Source of the DNA: Massariosphaeria phaeospora
Lineage: Eukaryota; Ascomycota; Dothideomycetes; Pleosporales
Direction of reading: 5' to 3'
Assembly (NCBI GenBank): GCA_011032825.1
Contig: JAADJZ010000004.1
Location: 620,001-684,000 of the forward strand
Length of the DNA stretch: 64,000 bases
Below the pieces are notes generated by a model. The model did not search any database and was not told the origin of the DNA. It worked only from the letters and a program-made list of their open reading frames with translations. Positions within the stretch are counted from its first letter, which is position 1, and every line of letters starts with the position of its first letter. This document shows, piece by piece, positions 11,300 to 22,607 of this stretch. The translations under genes and the position numbers were made by a program.

Positions 11300-11510
11300 C
11301 GGCATGTGGCTCAATTTCGTGGGATGGGGTTACGGTCAAAAGCAGGATATCTGCGACGTTCGATGAACGTTGGCATAAACTCGGCGGGATATTGCCAAGT
11401 GTGTTCAGCGCGTGAGACCCATACGGAGGTTTGATTTAAAATTGTCGAAGTTAAAGCCCGCAGATGGATACGAATTGCGGTTTTATCGAAAAAGACATGA
11501 GGGGTTTCAC
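11300..11510 (+). pseudogene. degraded copy of the GH28-like gene 3' end
   Basis: This stretch aligns with the end of the gene at 8151-9287: TGGGATGGnGTTACGGTCAA is shared with about 9059-9078, followed by collinear matches around GTGTGTT, CGnGTGAGAC and GGAGGT. Many bases have changed and no frame is open. It lies between F-box/ankyrin copies 1 and 2, exactly where a tandem duplication of a GH28 plus F-box/ankyrin unit would leave it. Confidence 0.7.
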
Positions 11511-12250
11511 GAGCTCATTGTGACGATCTTCATTTGTTTCCAGCGTGAGTTAAGTAGATGGTCCGTTTCGTAGACCACGCTACCATATCAGAACCATAGT
11601 TCGGCGAGATGCCGGAATCTAAACAGTATTTTTCTTACATCTTTCTGCTGTAAACAAACATCGCAAACATACAGGAAGGTTGCGCAGACCTTTGTTCGTC
11701 CTTTTCCATGACGCGCCTGTCAGCTCTCCTCACCGCCCCGGGCGTCCTCTCACCTTCACCACTCTTCTCGTCTCGCCACCGGGCCACGTGCGTTGGCCCC
11801 ACTTTAAATCTTGGCGGGTCCCCGCAACAACTTCTACCTCGCTTCACCTCCAGTCTCTCCCTCCAGTCCCTCCGTCTTCCCAACCTGCGCTCCGAAAGCC
11901 GCAGGCCCCTCACGAGCTACACCAGGGCTCTTACACACAAGGCTAACTTGCTACGAGAGAGCCGCGGTGCCTATCGTCACTTTGGGCGCGCCGTCTACTC
12001 TCAATCGCACTCACCTTCGCCGATCTCTATTCAACTTCAGTTCACTCTGAGCATTTCCGAATCATCAGTTTAGCTCAAGACCCACGTTCGCACCATTTCG
12101 GGACCCTCGCACAACTCGCGCACATCCAGAAGCTACGCTCGAACTTCAGGCTATCGCCAGCAGAAAGCGAAACCGTTCGCGCTCGCTTGGCTTGCTTCGT
12201 TTGGTTGTTTTGAAGAATACACACCAAGTGTCTACGCTCCAACCACCACC

Positions 12251-13654
12251 ATGCCCCTCCTCGACTTCCCACCAGAGGTTTTCCAGAGCATAGTGCATGA
12301 GCTCGTTACTACTGTCGGTGTTTGTCAAGCTTGGAAACTTCGGGGCGTCTGCCGTAAGTGAACATACCCTACCTGGAACTTCACCTGTAGGCGACGCGAC
12401 CCCATACTAATATAAGCAGGAACATTCGCAAATGAGATATATCAAGATGTGTTTGCCAACCAACCGACGTCAGCATTTCAAACCAAAATATGGATTAGCA
12501 TTGTACCGTCCGGACATCGCATATTATCATCCAACATCAGACTTTACGTTTCCAACCGTGGAAAGAACCTTCTGGACGCGAACGATTTCTTGCCTAATAA
12601 GTTGAAATCCTTGTCTCGATTTCTTCGCCAGGAAGTTGGCGTTGGCACGAAAGGCCAGCCCCAAGAAATTGAAGACATCATCTGGAAGTTGTTCAAGATG
12701 TAACTTCCCAACGATCAAATAATTGCGATACTTCACAGTAAAGGTGACTACAATAGGTCAACACAGGAACTGACCGTATGGGATAAACTCGCAGGGGCGG
12801 TTGCAATAGCTGAGGTCGGATTGGTTCAGTCATTGCTTTCGGAAATTCAAGATGCCCAGGGACGAACTTTGCATGGCGATATATTCGATTGCCACCTCAA
12901 GCTTGCAGTAAAATTCCGCCACGAAGGTGTGGTTAACGCCATGCTTCAACATCTTACGAACCATCACCCTGAATACTCATCCGGCTTGAAAATGCTGGTT
13001 AATGAGGCCGGTTCTCTGTTCGAACTAGCTCCAGCCATCAGCGAAGCGATCAGCTTGAAACATTCCAGCATCATAGAAAGTCTAGTCCTTTATTTTGAGC
13101 AGCACGGCTTCAAATCCAGCTGTGACACCTACCATCTATGGTTACGAGCAGCTCTGGAGACTGGGGATGTGTCTATCGTGAAGGAAGTGTTGAAGATCAA
13201 AACCAAGGCTCGGTCTAAGGTCATCAAGTCGAACTTTGTTTTGGATTGCCAGATGGGAGACCGCAATATCGTCGCCGCTCTATCGGGAACAGGCCGTATG
13301 AACCCGAATCCAGGACACTGGTACAAACGCAATTTCTCCCCACTACTTGCAGCAGTTGAATCGCGAAACCCAAAGATTGTGAAAGTGGTACTTGATGCTG
13401 GTGCCGAGATAGACTATGGATCTGAAAGTGAGACGCCACTAGCATGGGCCATCGTCAGAAAAGCCGAGAATATTGTCAAGGTGCTCAACAAGCATCATTC
13501 AAGAGCAAATCTTGGGACCACCAGTCTGTGGGAAAAGGGCAATCGAAAGATCTGGGAAATGCTCAGACACGAAAAGATTGCGAGAGAGGGCGTGGATTTT
13601 GGGGAATGGAAGGGCACAAGCTCTGCTCAGAAGAAGCCTAGAAGACTTTCGTGA
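12251..13654 (+). pseudogene. F-box-like / ankyrin repeat protein, copy 2, one nonsense codon
   Basis: Exons 12251-12353 and 12420-13654 flank a 66-base intron whose TACTAAT branch-like sequence precedes TAAGCAG. The first exon matches copies 1 and 3 (LLDFPPEVFQSIVHELV). The second aligns with copy 1 throughout (GKNLLDANDFLPNKLK against SKNILDANDFLLVKLK) and ends with ankyrin-like repeats such as AAVESRNPKIVKVVLDAGAE. TAA at 12701-12703 interrupts the frame within a segment conserved with copy 1; the same frame resumes at once (IIAILHSKGDYN). A 39-base GT-AG removal (12700-12738) would bypass it. That would delete conserved residues and is shorter than any other intron here, so I call it a nonsense mutation. 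Without the stop the product would be about 445 residues. Confidence 0.75.
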
Positions 13655-14415
13655 GAAACGCTTTCTTTATCGGCATCAACAATTCGACTGCACAACTTGA
13701 GTCTACCAGCCCGAGCTTGAAGTCTCTTTTCTCAAGTTTCATTCTCGATCTCGTTGGAGTTTTTCAAAGCAGGACTGCCTTTCCCAGGTTCTCATCTCTT
13801 ACTTCTCAACGGGAAGCATAACCTCAGAACAATAACTTCTATCGCGGTTTTCTTTTCTTCCTCTCCCCCACACGTCGTATAGCTATATAGTTCTCAGCAC
13901 CAAAAAAAAAGCCTGTATAACACTATAAAAGATTTGCCACCCTGGTGTGAAGAAGTAACAATCTTATCGCCATCTCGATATAACATGCCGATATTGAGGA
14001 CTTCTCGCATCTCCTCTTCTTTTCGCGATTCACCCTTTGTATTGTTGCCCAAATCGCACTTCACTCGCGGAAACAGCCAGTCACCTGCGCCACACCGCTC
14101 TTTTGTCGTAGCTGGTTTCTCTCACCTGAGCACGTGGCGACGACAGAACCACAGAAAATCTGCCGCCTCGGCTTCCTTTACTTCTATTTCCTCGTACACC
14201 CTCAACTTCTGGAACGTTCACGGCACTACCTAGTTCAATTCAATTCAATTGATCAATTAGAGTCGTGCAGTCATTGCTGACTATGTTGACTACCCACTAA
14301 TATCAAACGCAACAGATATAATTTGCAACAATATTATTTTGTGCAGCAGATGCTGTGCAACCACGGTTCGCAGGTGTTGAAATTGGGCTCGAGACTTGAT
14401 TACTAAGTAGGTATA
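13655..14415. other. intergenic, no supported gene
   Basis: No gene is seen. The stretch near 13990-14220 is CT-rich and promoter-like. It could be the original promoter region of F-box/ankyrin copy 3, now separated from it by the transposon. Confidence 0.4.
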
Positions 14416-14479
14416 ACGTACCTCACGGGTTCGTGCATCACACGGGTTCGTGCATCACTTTTGCCAAGCCCCCACCAAA
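14416..14479 (+). repeat. left TIR of element D
   Basis: 64 bp, identical to the reverse complement of 16216-16279. It contains two 17-bp direct units at 14424 and 14441. Confidence 0.92.
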
Positions 14480-14495
14480 CTCTACCTCCTACGTG

Positions 14496-16151
14496 ATGCC
14501 TCAACAACAACACCAGATAGAACCTTCTAAAGAACGTCAGATACAGCTTGCTCTTCAGGCTCTTAAACAAGACGCGACACTCTCTCAGCGACGCGCTGCA
14601 GCTATCTACAACGTCGATCAATCAACACTAAGCCGCCGACGCGCAGGACAGACTTCACAAGCAGATTACTGGCCTAAATCAAGGAATCTAACAAAGACCG
14701 AGGAGGGCGTAGTTGTTGAGTATATACTTGAGCTTATATCGCGCGGATTTCCCCCTAGGCTCGCAGCTGTAGCTGATATGGCCAATTCCTTGCGCGCAGA
14801 GCGCAATCTGGGCCAGGTTGGCTTAAACTGGCCCAGTACGTGGGTTATGCACCGCCCTGAGTTTACAATGAAGTTCAATCGCAAGTACGATTACAAGAGA
14901 GCGCTCTGCGAGGATCCTAAGGTTATCTAGGGCTGGTTTCGCCTAGTAGCCAACATAAAAGCCAAGTACGGTATCCAGGATGTAGACACGTACAACTTTG
15001 ACGAGACAGGCTTCATGATGGGCCAGATATAAACTGGAGCAGTTGTTACCGCTTTAGAGAGACGAGGACGGCCAAAGGCAATACAGCAAGGCAATAGAGA
15101 GTGGACGACGGTCATCCAGGGCATCAACGCGACAGGGTGGGCCATTCTACCCTTCATCATCTTCAAGGGCTACTATCACCTCTCTGCCTGGTACAAGGAG
15201 GAGAATCTGCCTCAGGACTGGGTTATTGCAGTCTCTGAGAAGGGCTGGACAACAAATGAGCTTGGGCTGCAGTAGTTGAAGCACTTTGATGAGCATACAA
15301 AGAAGAGAGTAGTTGGCAGCTACCAACTGCTCGCAATCGACGGCCATGAGAGCCATGACTCGCTCGCATTCCAGCAATACTGCAAGGAGAACAAGATTAT
15401 CACTATCTGCATGCCTCCGCACTCATCGCACCTCCTGCAGCCTCTTGATGTAGGTTGTTTTGCCCCTCTAAAGAAGGCGTACGGGCGCCAAGCCGAAGAT
15501 CTCATGCGCAACCGGATCACCCACATCACAAAACTTGAGTTCCTACCATGCTTTATACGCGCCTATAATGCAGCAATTACTTCTAGTAATATCCAAGGAG
15601 GGTTTCGAGGCGCTGGATTGGTCCCATTTGACCCAGAACGGGTCATAACAGCCCTTGACGTCCGGCTACGTACTCCATCACCACTACTGCCTATCAACAA
15701 CGAGCCCTGGCAGTCGCAAACCCCAAGCAATACCCTTGAACTAGGGTCGCAATCGACGCTCGTGAAGGCAAAGATTCAGAGGCATATAGATAGCTCACCA
15801 ACGTCTATGGTAGAAGCCTTTGAGAAGGTCTCAAAGGGGGCAGCTATTATCGCGCACAAGCTAGTGTTGGCGCAACGGGAGATAGCTGAGCTGAAGATAG
15901 CAAATGAGGCCGCTACGCGACGTAAATCGCATAAAAGAAAGCGGGTTCAGGCAGAAGGGACCTTGACAGTTGAGGATGGGGCTCGTCTAACTGCTCTAAA
16001 GGAGTTTGGAGCGCGTAGTGATAAGAAGAAGCTAAAGACGCGAGTGCGCGCTGAAGCAGGTGAACCATCTCAAAGACGGTGTGGACGGTGTCATCAGGCT
16101 GGGCACAACGCGCGTACGTGTAAGCAAGCAGTAGAAGTAGACTCTGAATAA
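14496..16151 (+). pseudogene. pogo-type DDE transposase with CCHC zinc knuckle, three stops
   Basis: From ATG 14496 a single frame of 551 codons runs to TAA 16149-16151. It is interrupted only by TAG 14928-14930, TAA 15030-15032 and TAG 15273-15275, with no frameshift. Order of parts: an N-terminal helix-turn-helix (LSQRRAAAIYNVDQSTLSRR), a CENP-B/Tc5-like second DNA-binding region, then a DDE_1 catalytic core with YNFDETGFM, LLAIDGHESHD and LLQPLDVGCF, and a basic tail. The tail ends in a C-x2-C-x4-H-x4-C zinc knuckle (CGRCHQAGHNARTC). The TAG stops fit CAG or TGG changed at CpA, as in RIP. The encoded enzyme would cut and paste the element, but this copy cannot make it. Confidence 0.9.
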
Positions 16152-16215
16152 TATCTCGTGTTATATTACTCTACACAGAGCCAAAGTGAGCTGTTTTGCG
16201 CCAGAATGGGGTGGT

Positions 16216-16279
16216 TTTGGTGGGGGCTTGGCAAAAGTGATGCACGAACCCGTGTGATGCACGAACCCGTGAGGTACGT
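16216..16279 (-). repeat. right TIR of element D
   Basis: Inverted perfect copy of 14416-14479; the TA target duplication follows at 16280-16281. Confidence 0.92.
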
Positions 16280-16607
16280 TACTCCCTGGAATGGCACTAA
16301 GGCGCCTGGAGTGGATCCTCCTTGCTCCGTTCCCTCCACGTCATACACTGTCTGTCGCAATATCCAGCGTCTTGAGTTTACATCCCTCTTGAAAAACAGC
16401 TCACGAGCTCTCACCAGCGCAATCGCGACAGTCTCTCCTCCGTTCAATCGCGACAATCTCTCGCCGACACGGAGAGTACACCCAGCTTCTCTTGCGCTTC
16501 TCAACACATCCCAAAAGTTCCCTCGGAGAGACAGCGTCGCGTAAGCCTGGTTCGACAGTTACGAGCCACATCCAACAGCCAGAATTATCAACTTCCAAGT
16601 CGGCACA

Positions 16608-17977
16608 ATGCTCTTGCTCGACTTCCCACCGGAGATCTTCCAACGAATCGTTCAAGAAGTCGTGTTGAGTGCTGGCATTTGCCCGGCATGGCAGTTGCGA
16701 AAAGTTTGTCGTTAGTCTTACCCCGGCTCAAGCACTATAATCGCAGCTAACGAACAACAGGTGTTTTCGCTAGCGAAATCTACCACGATGTTCTTACCCA
16801 CCAACCCCTCGAGAACATAGTCTCAGTTAGCGGCAAGTTTCCTTACACGTGGTGGCCCCTCTTGCTCCGCCAACGGATTAAGAGCAACGCTGCCAAGTGT
16901 AACGAGCTGTGCATCACAATAATGGCTGTTACCGAATTTCAGTTGGAGAATAGAGACAACACTAAGGGTAGACCGAATAGGGCTGGTTTTTTGATGCTTC
17001 TCTGTAACATGGCAATCAAACTGCTCCACCCTCACAATGTGGTCCGATACTTGGCAGACGGAGCCCCGATTCGCACTCCCCCACTGACACGGAGTGTGAC
17101 TCCATATGGTGGGGTGAGCTTGCATACCGTAGAGAATAAGCTTGCTGTAGCAACTACATTCGGATTCGTTGCGTCGGTGGCGAGTCTCCTGGCATCCGTC
17201 GAGCCCATAAACCTTTTGCGATCCACCATTTTCGGAGTTCCTCTAGACAACGCGGTTTCCCACGGCCGCACCACAATCGTCGGTCTGATGGCCGAGCATA
17301 TGGAGGATCCAAGCGCCCAGATCGACTCATCGAATTGCGAAATTTCCACCATACGCGTCGTATTCTCGCGCAACATCGAAACTGCGAGCAGGCGTGGCAA
17401 GACCGGCATCTTACGCCTCCTTCTCGAGTTCTATAACGGGAAGATTGGACCTTGCGAGAAGAACGACTGGAACACCTGGCTGCACGCCGCCGTAGTATGG
17501 GGTGATATCGATACGATCAGGTTGATCGTAGACATGCCGAACGTACGCAACCGTCGCGTTCTCTTAGAGACATTCCATCGCGCGTGCGAGAAATGCCACG
17601 CGGATGCGGTTGCACTGCTCCTAGGAACGGATAAAATCAACCTGAAACGCTACCCTTGGGTCTCCACCTACCCGCTGCAAATCGCCCTGGATATTGGTAG
17701 ACTGGACATCATCCGCACCCTCCTGGATGCCGGCGCCTCTGCCGATGGCAGCAAAGACAAGTCTATGGACGAAGATACTCCCCTCCAGATAGCCATTCGA
17801 TACGAGGACGAAGCGGCGGTTGCGTTGTTGCTGGAGCGAGGCGCAGATGTCGACTGGTGCCCTTCTGGCGATTCCCCAATGAGTATAGCAGGACTTTTCC
17901 GGGACAAGACTATCTACAACATGCTCAAGAGCTGGAAGGATAGAAGAAACAGCACCGACGTCGCGCCAGACATCTGA
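16608..17977 (+). CDS. F-box-like / ankyrin repeat protein, copy 3
   Basis: Exons 16608-16710 and 16761-17977 with a 50-base intron (GTTAGT...ACAG) encode 439 aa. The first exon is close to those of copies 1 and 2 (LLDFPPEIFQRIVQEVV, then VCR across the junction). The middle is more diverged and lacks the KNxLDANDFL block of the other two. The C-terminal half has clearer ankyrin repeats: HAAVVWGDIDTIRLIVDMP, ALDIGRLDIIRTLLDAGAS, and TPLQIAIRYEDEAAVALLL followed by ERGADVD. The frame is open throughout. Role by analogy: F-box adaptor with an ankyrin binding surface. Element D is inserted about 330 bases upstream of its ATG, so its original promoter may be altered. Confidence 0.82.
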
Positions 17978-18076
17978 TCCTCGACAAGCTGCACCAGGGA
18001 ACTCGTCCCAACTCATAATAGTCTTTACACCCCCATACCGAGTTTGCTTCGTGTGAGCTAGCACCCCACAGGAGGA

Positions 18077-18436
18077 TATTCACTGGAGAAGAGAAGAGCA
18101 GCAGCGCAACGACCGAAATATCGTCTATGGACAAGAACAGTCTGTTTCCTACAGAGGATTCAGGTCATTTTCAGGATCCACTTTCTGGTCAGACGTATTT
18201 GCTAGCGAAAAGAAGAACACCAGTGCAACGTCCAAAATACCGTCCGTGGATAAGACCATTTCGTTTCTATCGCGGCTTCAGGACTCAGTTTCATGATCTA
18301 CTTTCTGGTCAGAGGTATTGACTAGGGAGCGGAAGAGCAGCAGCACAACGACCAAAATGTCCTCCGTGGACAACAGCATTCCGTTTCTACCGCGGTTTCA
18401 GGTTTCATTTCCCAAGATCCATTTTTTGGTCAGACC
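18077..18436 (+). repeat. three tandem imperfect ~120-bp repeats
   Basis: Units at 18077-18195, 18196-18315 and 18316-18436 align end to end. Shared landmarks are GAAAAGAAGA/GCGGAAGAGC, CCGTGGA, TTTCnGTTTCTAnCGCGG, TTCAGG and a closing TTTTCTGGTCAGA. No frame stays open through all three. Confidence 0.8.
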
Positions 18437-18574
18437 ATCAACTATATCTACGACCATCGTTCCGGCTCTCCGGCAATGGTACATCTCCTATCATAATTTT
18501 CATTTCCTTTCCTTCTCCAACTGCATGACCCATTCAAGCCCCAGATAGCCCCTCTTAGCTCTAGAACTCGAAAA

Positions 18575-20535
18575 TCAAAAAAGCCCAGGATATCCCTGTA
18601 GCAAACCCTTCAACCTGCCCACCGTGAAATGATCCGTCCACCCTAATCCAACCCTCCCCTGCACACTCCCAGCCCTACACAACCGCCCATCCCCCGCAAC
18701 CTCCCACGACTCACTCCCCACCGCCGTCGTCGCATACAACAGCCCCTCCGGATCCCACCTTCTCTTAACCTCCGACAAGCGCTCCCAATTCTCCCCATAA
18801 AACTCCTCTTTCCACCGCGGATTCATAAAATCCGTCTCGCTCATATAAGCGCCAGACGCATATTCCTGCAGCGGCGGCATGACCTCTTGAGTCAGCAAGC
18901 GCTGCTTCTCGTCCATGACGGCGAACGGCACGCTGTAGTTCCAGTTGTGGATCGCGAGCAGGTAGCTCAGGGCGTCGCGCCACGCGGGCAGCACGGCGTT
19001 GGGCGACGACGGCAGCGCGCGCGACGCGTTTAGCGCGTACATGGCGATCCAGAAGTCGGTTGTGGTGGCGACGTCGCGGATGAGGGACACGAGGTCGGTG
19101 TTGTTGCGTGCGACGGTGGCGCGCGAGAACATCAGGCCGCCCTGGATCTGCGCGCTGGGCGCGGTGCCGTAGGGGAACGGGCCGATGTAGTGCTCGGCGT
19201 GCGAGAGGTAGGTCGGGTACGAGGTGACGTTCATTTGATATGGGATGCCGTGCGTGGTGAGATAGTCGGTGAAGAGGGCGAAGATCTCGCGCATGTCGGC
19301 TTCGGTGGCGTCGGGGATGGTGGCTTCGGTGATGTAGAAGACGGGGCCCCAGACTACCCATTGGACGTGTGCGCCGGCGTCGACGATGGGTGGGAGGGCT
19401 GTTTCGTGGAAGTAGGCGAATGCGTCCCAGAGTTTGTCGTCGTTGATGCTCTCGGTTTGGAAGGCGAGGCTTACGCCGCCCATGATACTGTCTGGATATG
19501 CTTTCGCGGTCAAAGACAGTGTTATGCCGAAGGTTCCGGCGCCTCCTCCTGACAGAGCCCAGTAGAGATCGGAGTTTTGCGTTGGAGATGCAGTTACGAG
19601 CGTGCCGTTCGCGGTCACAACCGCCCATTCGAGTGTTTGGTCAGCGCCCATGCCGTATTTTGAGCTGAGCAGTCTGATGCAAATCAGTATTAAAAAGGCG
19701 TCGAACTTAGGCAACGTACGAATGACCACCGCCCTGAGTAAATCCGCCTGCAAGTCCCACGGTAATGCACTGGCCTCCTACAATCTGCAGGCCAGCTTCG
19801 TCCGCCGCCTCGAAGGCCTCAAAGGCCTGAACACCTGCGCCCATCTTAACTGCTTTGCCGGTATATGCATCGCTGGTGTAGTCGATGAATTTGAGAGATT
19901 TGAGGTGGTGCATCCATAGCCCAAGTGCGCCTTTGCCGGTAGACTTTCCGAGATAGCTATAAGAAGAGTCAGGCATTGTGATGAGGAAGGATCGTATAAG
20001 GACGTACTCGTGCCCCGTGTTCTTGATTACAAGCCTCACATTTTTCTCCTGCGCAAACTTCACACCCGCAACTACATCCGCTGCCTCGGTTACATTGATC
20101 ACATACTCCACCGAGTGACCTGGCTCACACGAACTTGATTGTGGTCCGAAGGGATCGCAGCTCGCATTCTGGTGGTACGCGGACATGAAAGCGGCCGGAT
20201 GATCAAAGCTATTCTTCATCAGCATCTTCCGTTTTCATTCGAACCGAGACGTACTGAGCCCATGGAAAGTACCATGATTCCTGCAATTCCGCACACGCTT
20301 CGGCATTATATGTGGGATCATGACATACATGTGCAGCAGGCAAAGTAGCAATGAGGCGACCGGAGACGCTGGCGTTCAGCTGCTGCCAATCGTCGTTGCT
20401 TGGCCACTCTTCGTCTCCAGGTAGATACCGACATGCGGTCGAGTCGTGAGGTGCGTTTTGACGAAAGGTAAACGCTACGAACAAGGCGAGACCGAGTGCT
20501 GCGACGGACGATATTCTGGGGATTCCTGACGCCAT
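18575..20535 (-). CDS. FAD-linked BBE-like oxidase (berberine bridge enzyme family)
   Basis: Four exons on the minus strand: 20255-20535, 20008-20208, 19720-19956 and 18575-19673. Introns are of 46, 51 and 46 bases, all GTACGT...AG, and the product is 605 aa. The N-terminus MASGIPRISSVAALGLALFV is a signal peptide or anchor. The FAD_binding_4 domain shows NTGHDYLGKS (His160) and GGQCITVGLAGG (Cys224), the usual residues for bicovalent FAD attachment, followed by GGGHSLLSSKYGMGAD. The C-terminal BBE segment reads NPRWKEEFYGENWERLSEVK followed by RRWDPEGLLYA. The ancestral motifs are restored exactly by the splices, which supports the model. Such enzymes oxidise sugars or secondary-metabolite intermediates with O2; the substrate is not predictable. 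No biosynthetic cluster partners are adjacent. Confidence 0.92.
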
Positions 20536-21444
20536 TGTATTCGAGAACGACTCCAGGTAAGACCAAGAGAGTGTAAAGAATGATTTTCACCACTCGAGCA
20601 GCGTATTTCGAAAGTTTCGAGATACCTGTCTATACCAATGTATCCATGTGTTCTGAGTCAATCGCGAAGAGAACCACCGCATATCGAGAAACCCGACCCT
20701 TTTACAAGAACCAAAATCGCGTTACACTAGATCGCAAGGAGATCGCTCCGAGACGCGACAGCCTGCAAGGTCAGCGGTCTCGTGACTGGTAGCCAGATTT
20801 GGACGGCTTATTGATCAGACCACGCCTGATGCAGTAAAGCGCATCCTCTGATCCTCGACAGTGCATACGAACGGAAGTTGAATGAAAAGAGAAAGGTCCG
20901 ACTTGAGCTGACCAAAAAGATAATGTTGTCATGAGAATGATTGTTGTGTGATTGGAAAGACGATGCGTTGAAGCTTGAGTTGTGAGGACCGATGCAATGT
21001 TGGTGTGTCAATATCGCGAGAGGGCCTTCTCGGTCTATAATTATATTTGTGGATTCAAAACTTCAACTTCAGGACGTTGCTGAAGAAGCTGCTTTATAGT
21101 CTCTAGGAACTCTCGTGAATTTTGAAAGATCTTACCATCACCCTCAAGGTGATTTGTTTTCTCATTCAACCGTCCTAAGGTGTCTAATTGTCTGAGGTTG
21201 TCGGATACGTGAACGGTTCCAATCCGGTTGGAACCCTGCACTGTATCGTTATCTGCTTACCGTTCGCAACTCTAACCTTTCGTTCCACCACCTCACGATT
21301 CCAATTCCATCGGTTTGTCTGTTGTCGCAACATCCACCAATCCAAAGCCTGTTTTAGACCCCTACATGTATTAAACGGAACCGGGTTATCGGCTATGAAC
21401 TGATAAATAACTTGTTCCGGAGCGTCTGCAATGTTCTTTCCTTC
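20536..21444. other. intergenic, no supported gene
   Basis: Contains the likely promoter of the BBE-like gene at its left side. I find no gene on either strand. Confidence 0.5.
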
Positions 21445-22607
21445 CTATTGTCGAAAAGCATGAACCTGTGGCGGTCGGAAGCACCTGGCTCGGGGGTATA
21501 CTCTCTGAAACTTCCCCAACTCCTGCTTGTGATAATACTCAATTCCCTCCGCTAGATCATCTTCTTCTTCTCTCTCTGGTATACGCTCTCTCTTCATCCA
21601 ATCGATATATCCGTCTCGTTCATCGTCCGGGAGCTCATCTATCCACAATCCCCGATATTTCCCTATCTCAAGTTGGAACCTTTCACCAGGAGCCTCGGGA
21701 TCTCGCACTATCAAATGCCATTTAATTGCCGCAAAGAGTTGACGGTGACTGATGTCGCAACATCCTTGCTCGCGCCACATGGTGAGGTAGTCGTCGATAT
21801 CAGACATAGATAAATCAGTTGCAGTTCGGCCCGCGCAAACAGAAAACCGGGACGGAAGAACCCATTTCGATGCCCACTTGATTAGCGCCTTCTTTAGACC
21901 GCGCTCCGAGGTAATTTTGTCCTCAAACTCTGTTGATACGATATATAAAAAGTCGGCATCCAGCTCATCCGCTTCCGCGACAGTTAGGCCCTTGTGTTTG
22001 GACCACGTAAAGCGATACTGTCCGTCCTTCGGCGCGACGAGCGATGGTGACGGCGTTATGACTGCGGTCTGTGTCTCTTGCCGGTCCGTGTCTCTTGCCG
22101 GTCCGTGGACTGCTCCTTCATGCGCAAGCCTGTGTCGGGATGTATACATGGTTCTCCAGCATCGTCTTGCGTGTCCCTTATTTGTGTTCCTGGTTGGATA
22201 CCCTCTATAGCTGTCTCGTCCTGAGACCATGCGAGAGCCTCCCCGCTACCAAAAGCAACGTCTTCAACCGTTGGGGCCACGCCTTGAAGCTGTGACTCTA
22301 GCCCGTGGGCATCTGCACCGTGCTCCAGTCCCATCACGATGTCCTTGATTCTCGACAAGGCGACTTCCGGGCCAGCATCGCAGTCGAGTATTTCCCTGAT
22401 CCTCGAAAGAATGACGTGTGCACTCGCAGGTACACCATGTAGTTCGACCGACGAGGCCTCGAAAGAGGAGATTGGGCTGCTCTGTGGCGCATCGCATCGT
22501 GGCTTCTTCTCTTTCGGTGGTGTCAACACGCCGTTCAATGCCACCGGATCGGTAGGACTCTCGGTTCGTCTTCTTTTTCCGTTCGTTGTTGGCGCGTTGA
22601 GGGCCAT
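21445..22607 (-). pseudogene. FGKxKG-repeat (DUF3820-like) protein, frame disputed
   Basis: ATG 22607 is chosen because the paralogue at 26861 aligns from there: GKRRRTES...NGVLTPPKEKK against KRKRSETP...NGLLTPPKFSEK. A basic, probably nuclear N-terminus is followed by two copies of a motif resembling DUF3820: FTWSKHKGLTVAEADELDAD, and LEIGKYRGLWIDELPDDE with GYIDWM. The frame changes near 22060-22150. Removing one unit of the 17-bp tandem duplication at 22071-22104 restores it (STDRQETQTAVITPSPS). Alternatively an 86-base intron (22062-22147, GTATAC...GCAG) also joins both frames, in which case the gene is intact. I list it as disrupted with reservation. Function is unknown. Confidence 0.6.
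22071..22104 (+). repeat. 17-bp perfect tandem duplication
   Basis: GTGTCTCTTGCCGGTCC occurs twice without spacer (22071-22087, 22088-22104). It lies at the point where the frame of the FGKxKG gene changes. Confidence 0.9.

Larger units (their letters stand above)
14416..16279 (+). mobile_element. pogo/Fot1-like DNA transposon (element D), 1,864 bp
   Basis: The element is bounded by perfect 64-bp terminal inverted repeats (14416-14479 and 16216-16279) starting ACGTACCTCACGGGTTCG. TA target duplications lie at 14414-14415 and 16280-16281, the hallmark of Tc1/mariner/pogo elements. Inside is one transposase frame with three in-frame stops. The unit CACGGGTTCGTGCATCA is repeated twice back to back within each TIR (14424-14440 and 14441-14457 on the left). 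The element separates F-box/ankyrin copies 2 and 3. Confidence 0.93.

Noticed and set aside
14416..14479. Back-to-back 17-bp units as a CRISPR-like array
   Set aside because: Only two units without spacers, repeated inversely at the other end of a transposon.
18765..19628. 287-codon open frame on the minus strand
   Set aside because: It overlaps the BBE-like exon in another frame, is extremely Arg/His-rich, and is a shadow caused by GC-rich codon use.
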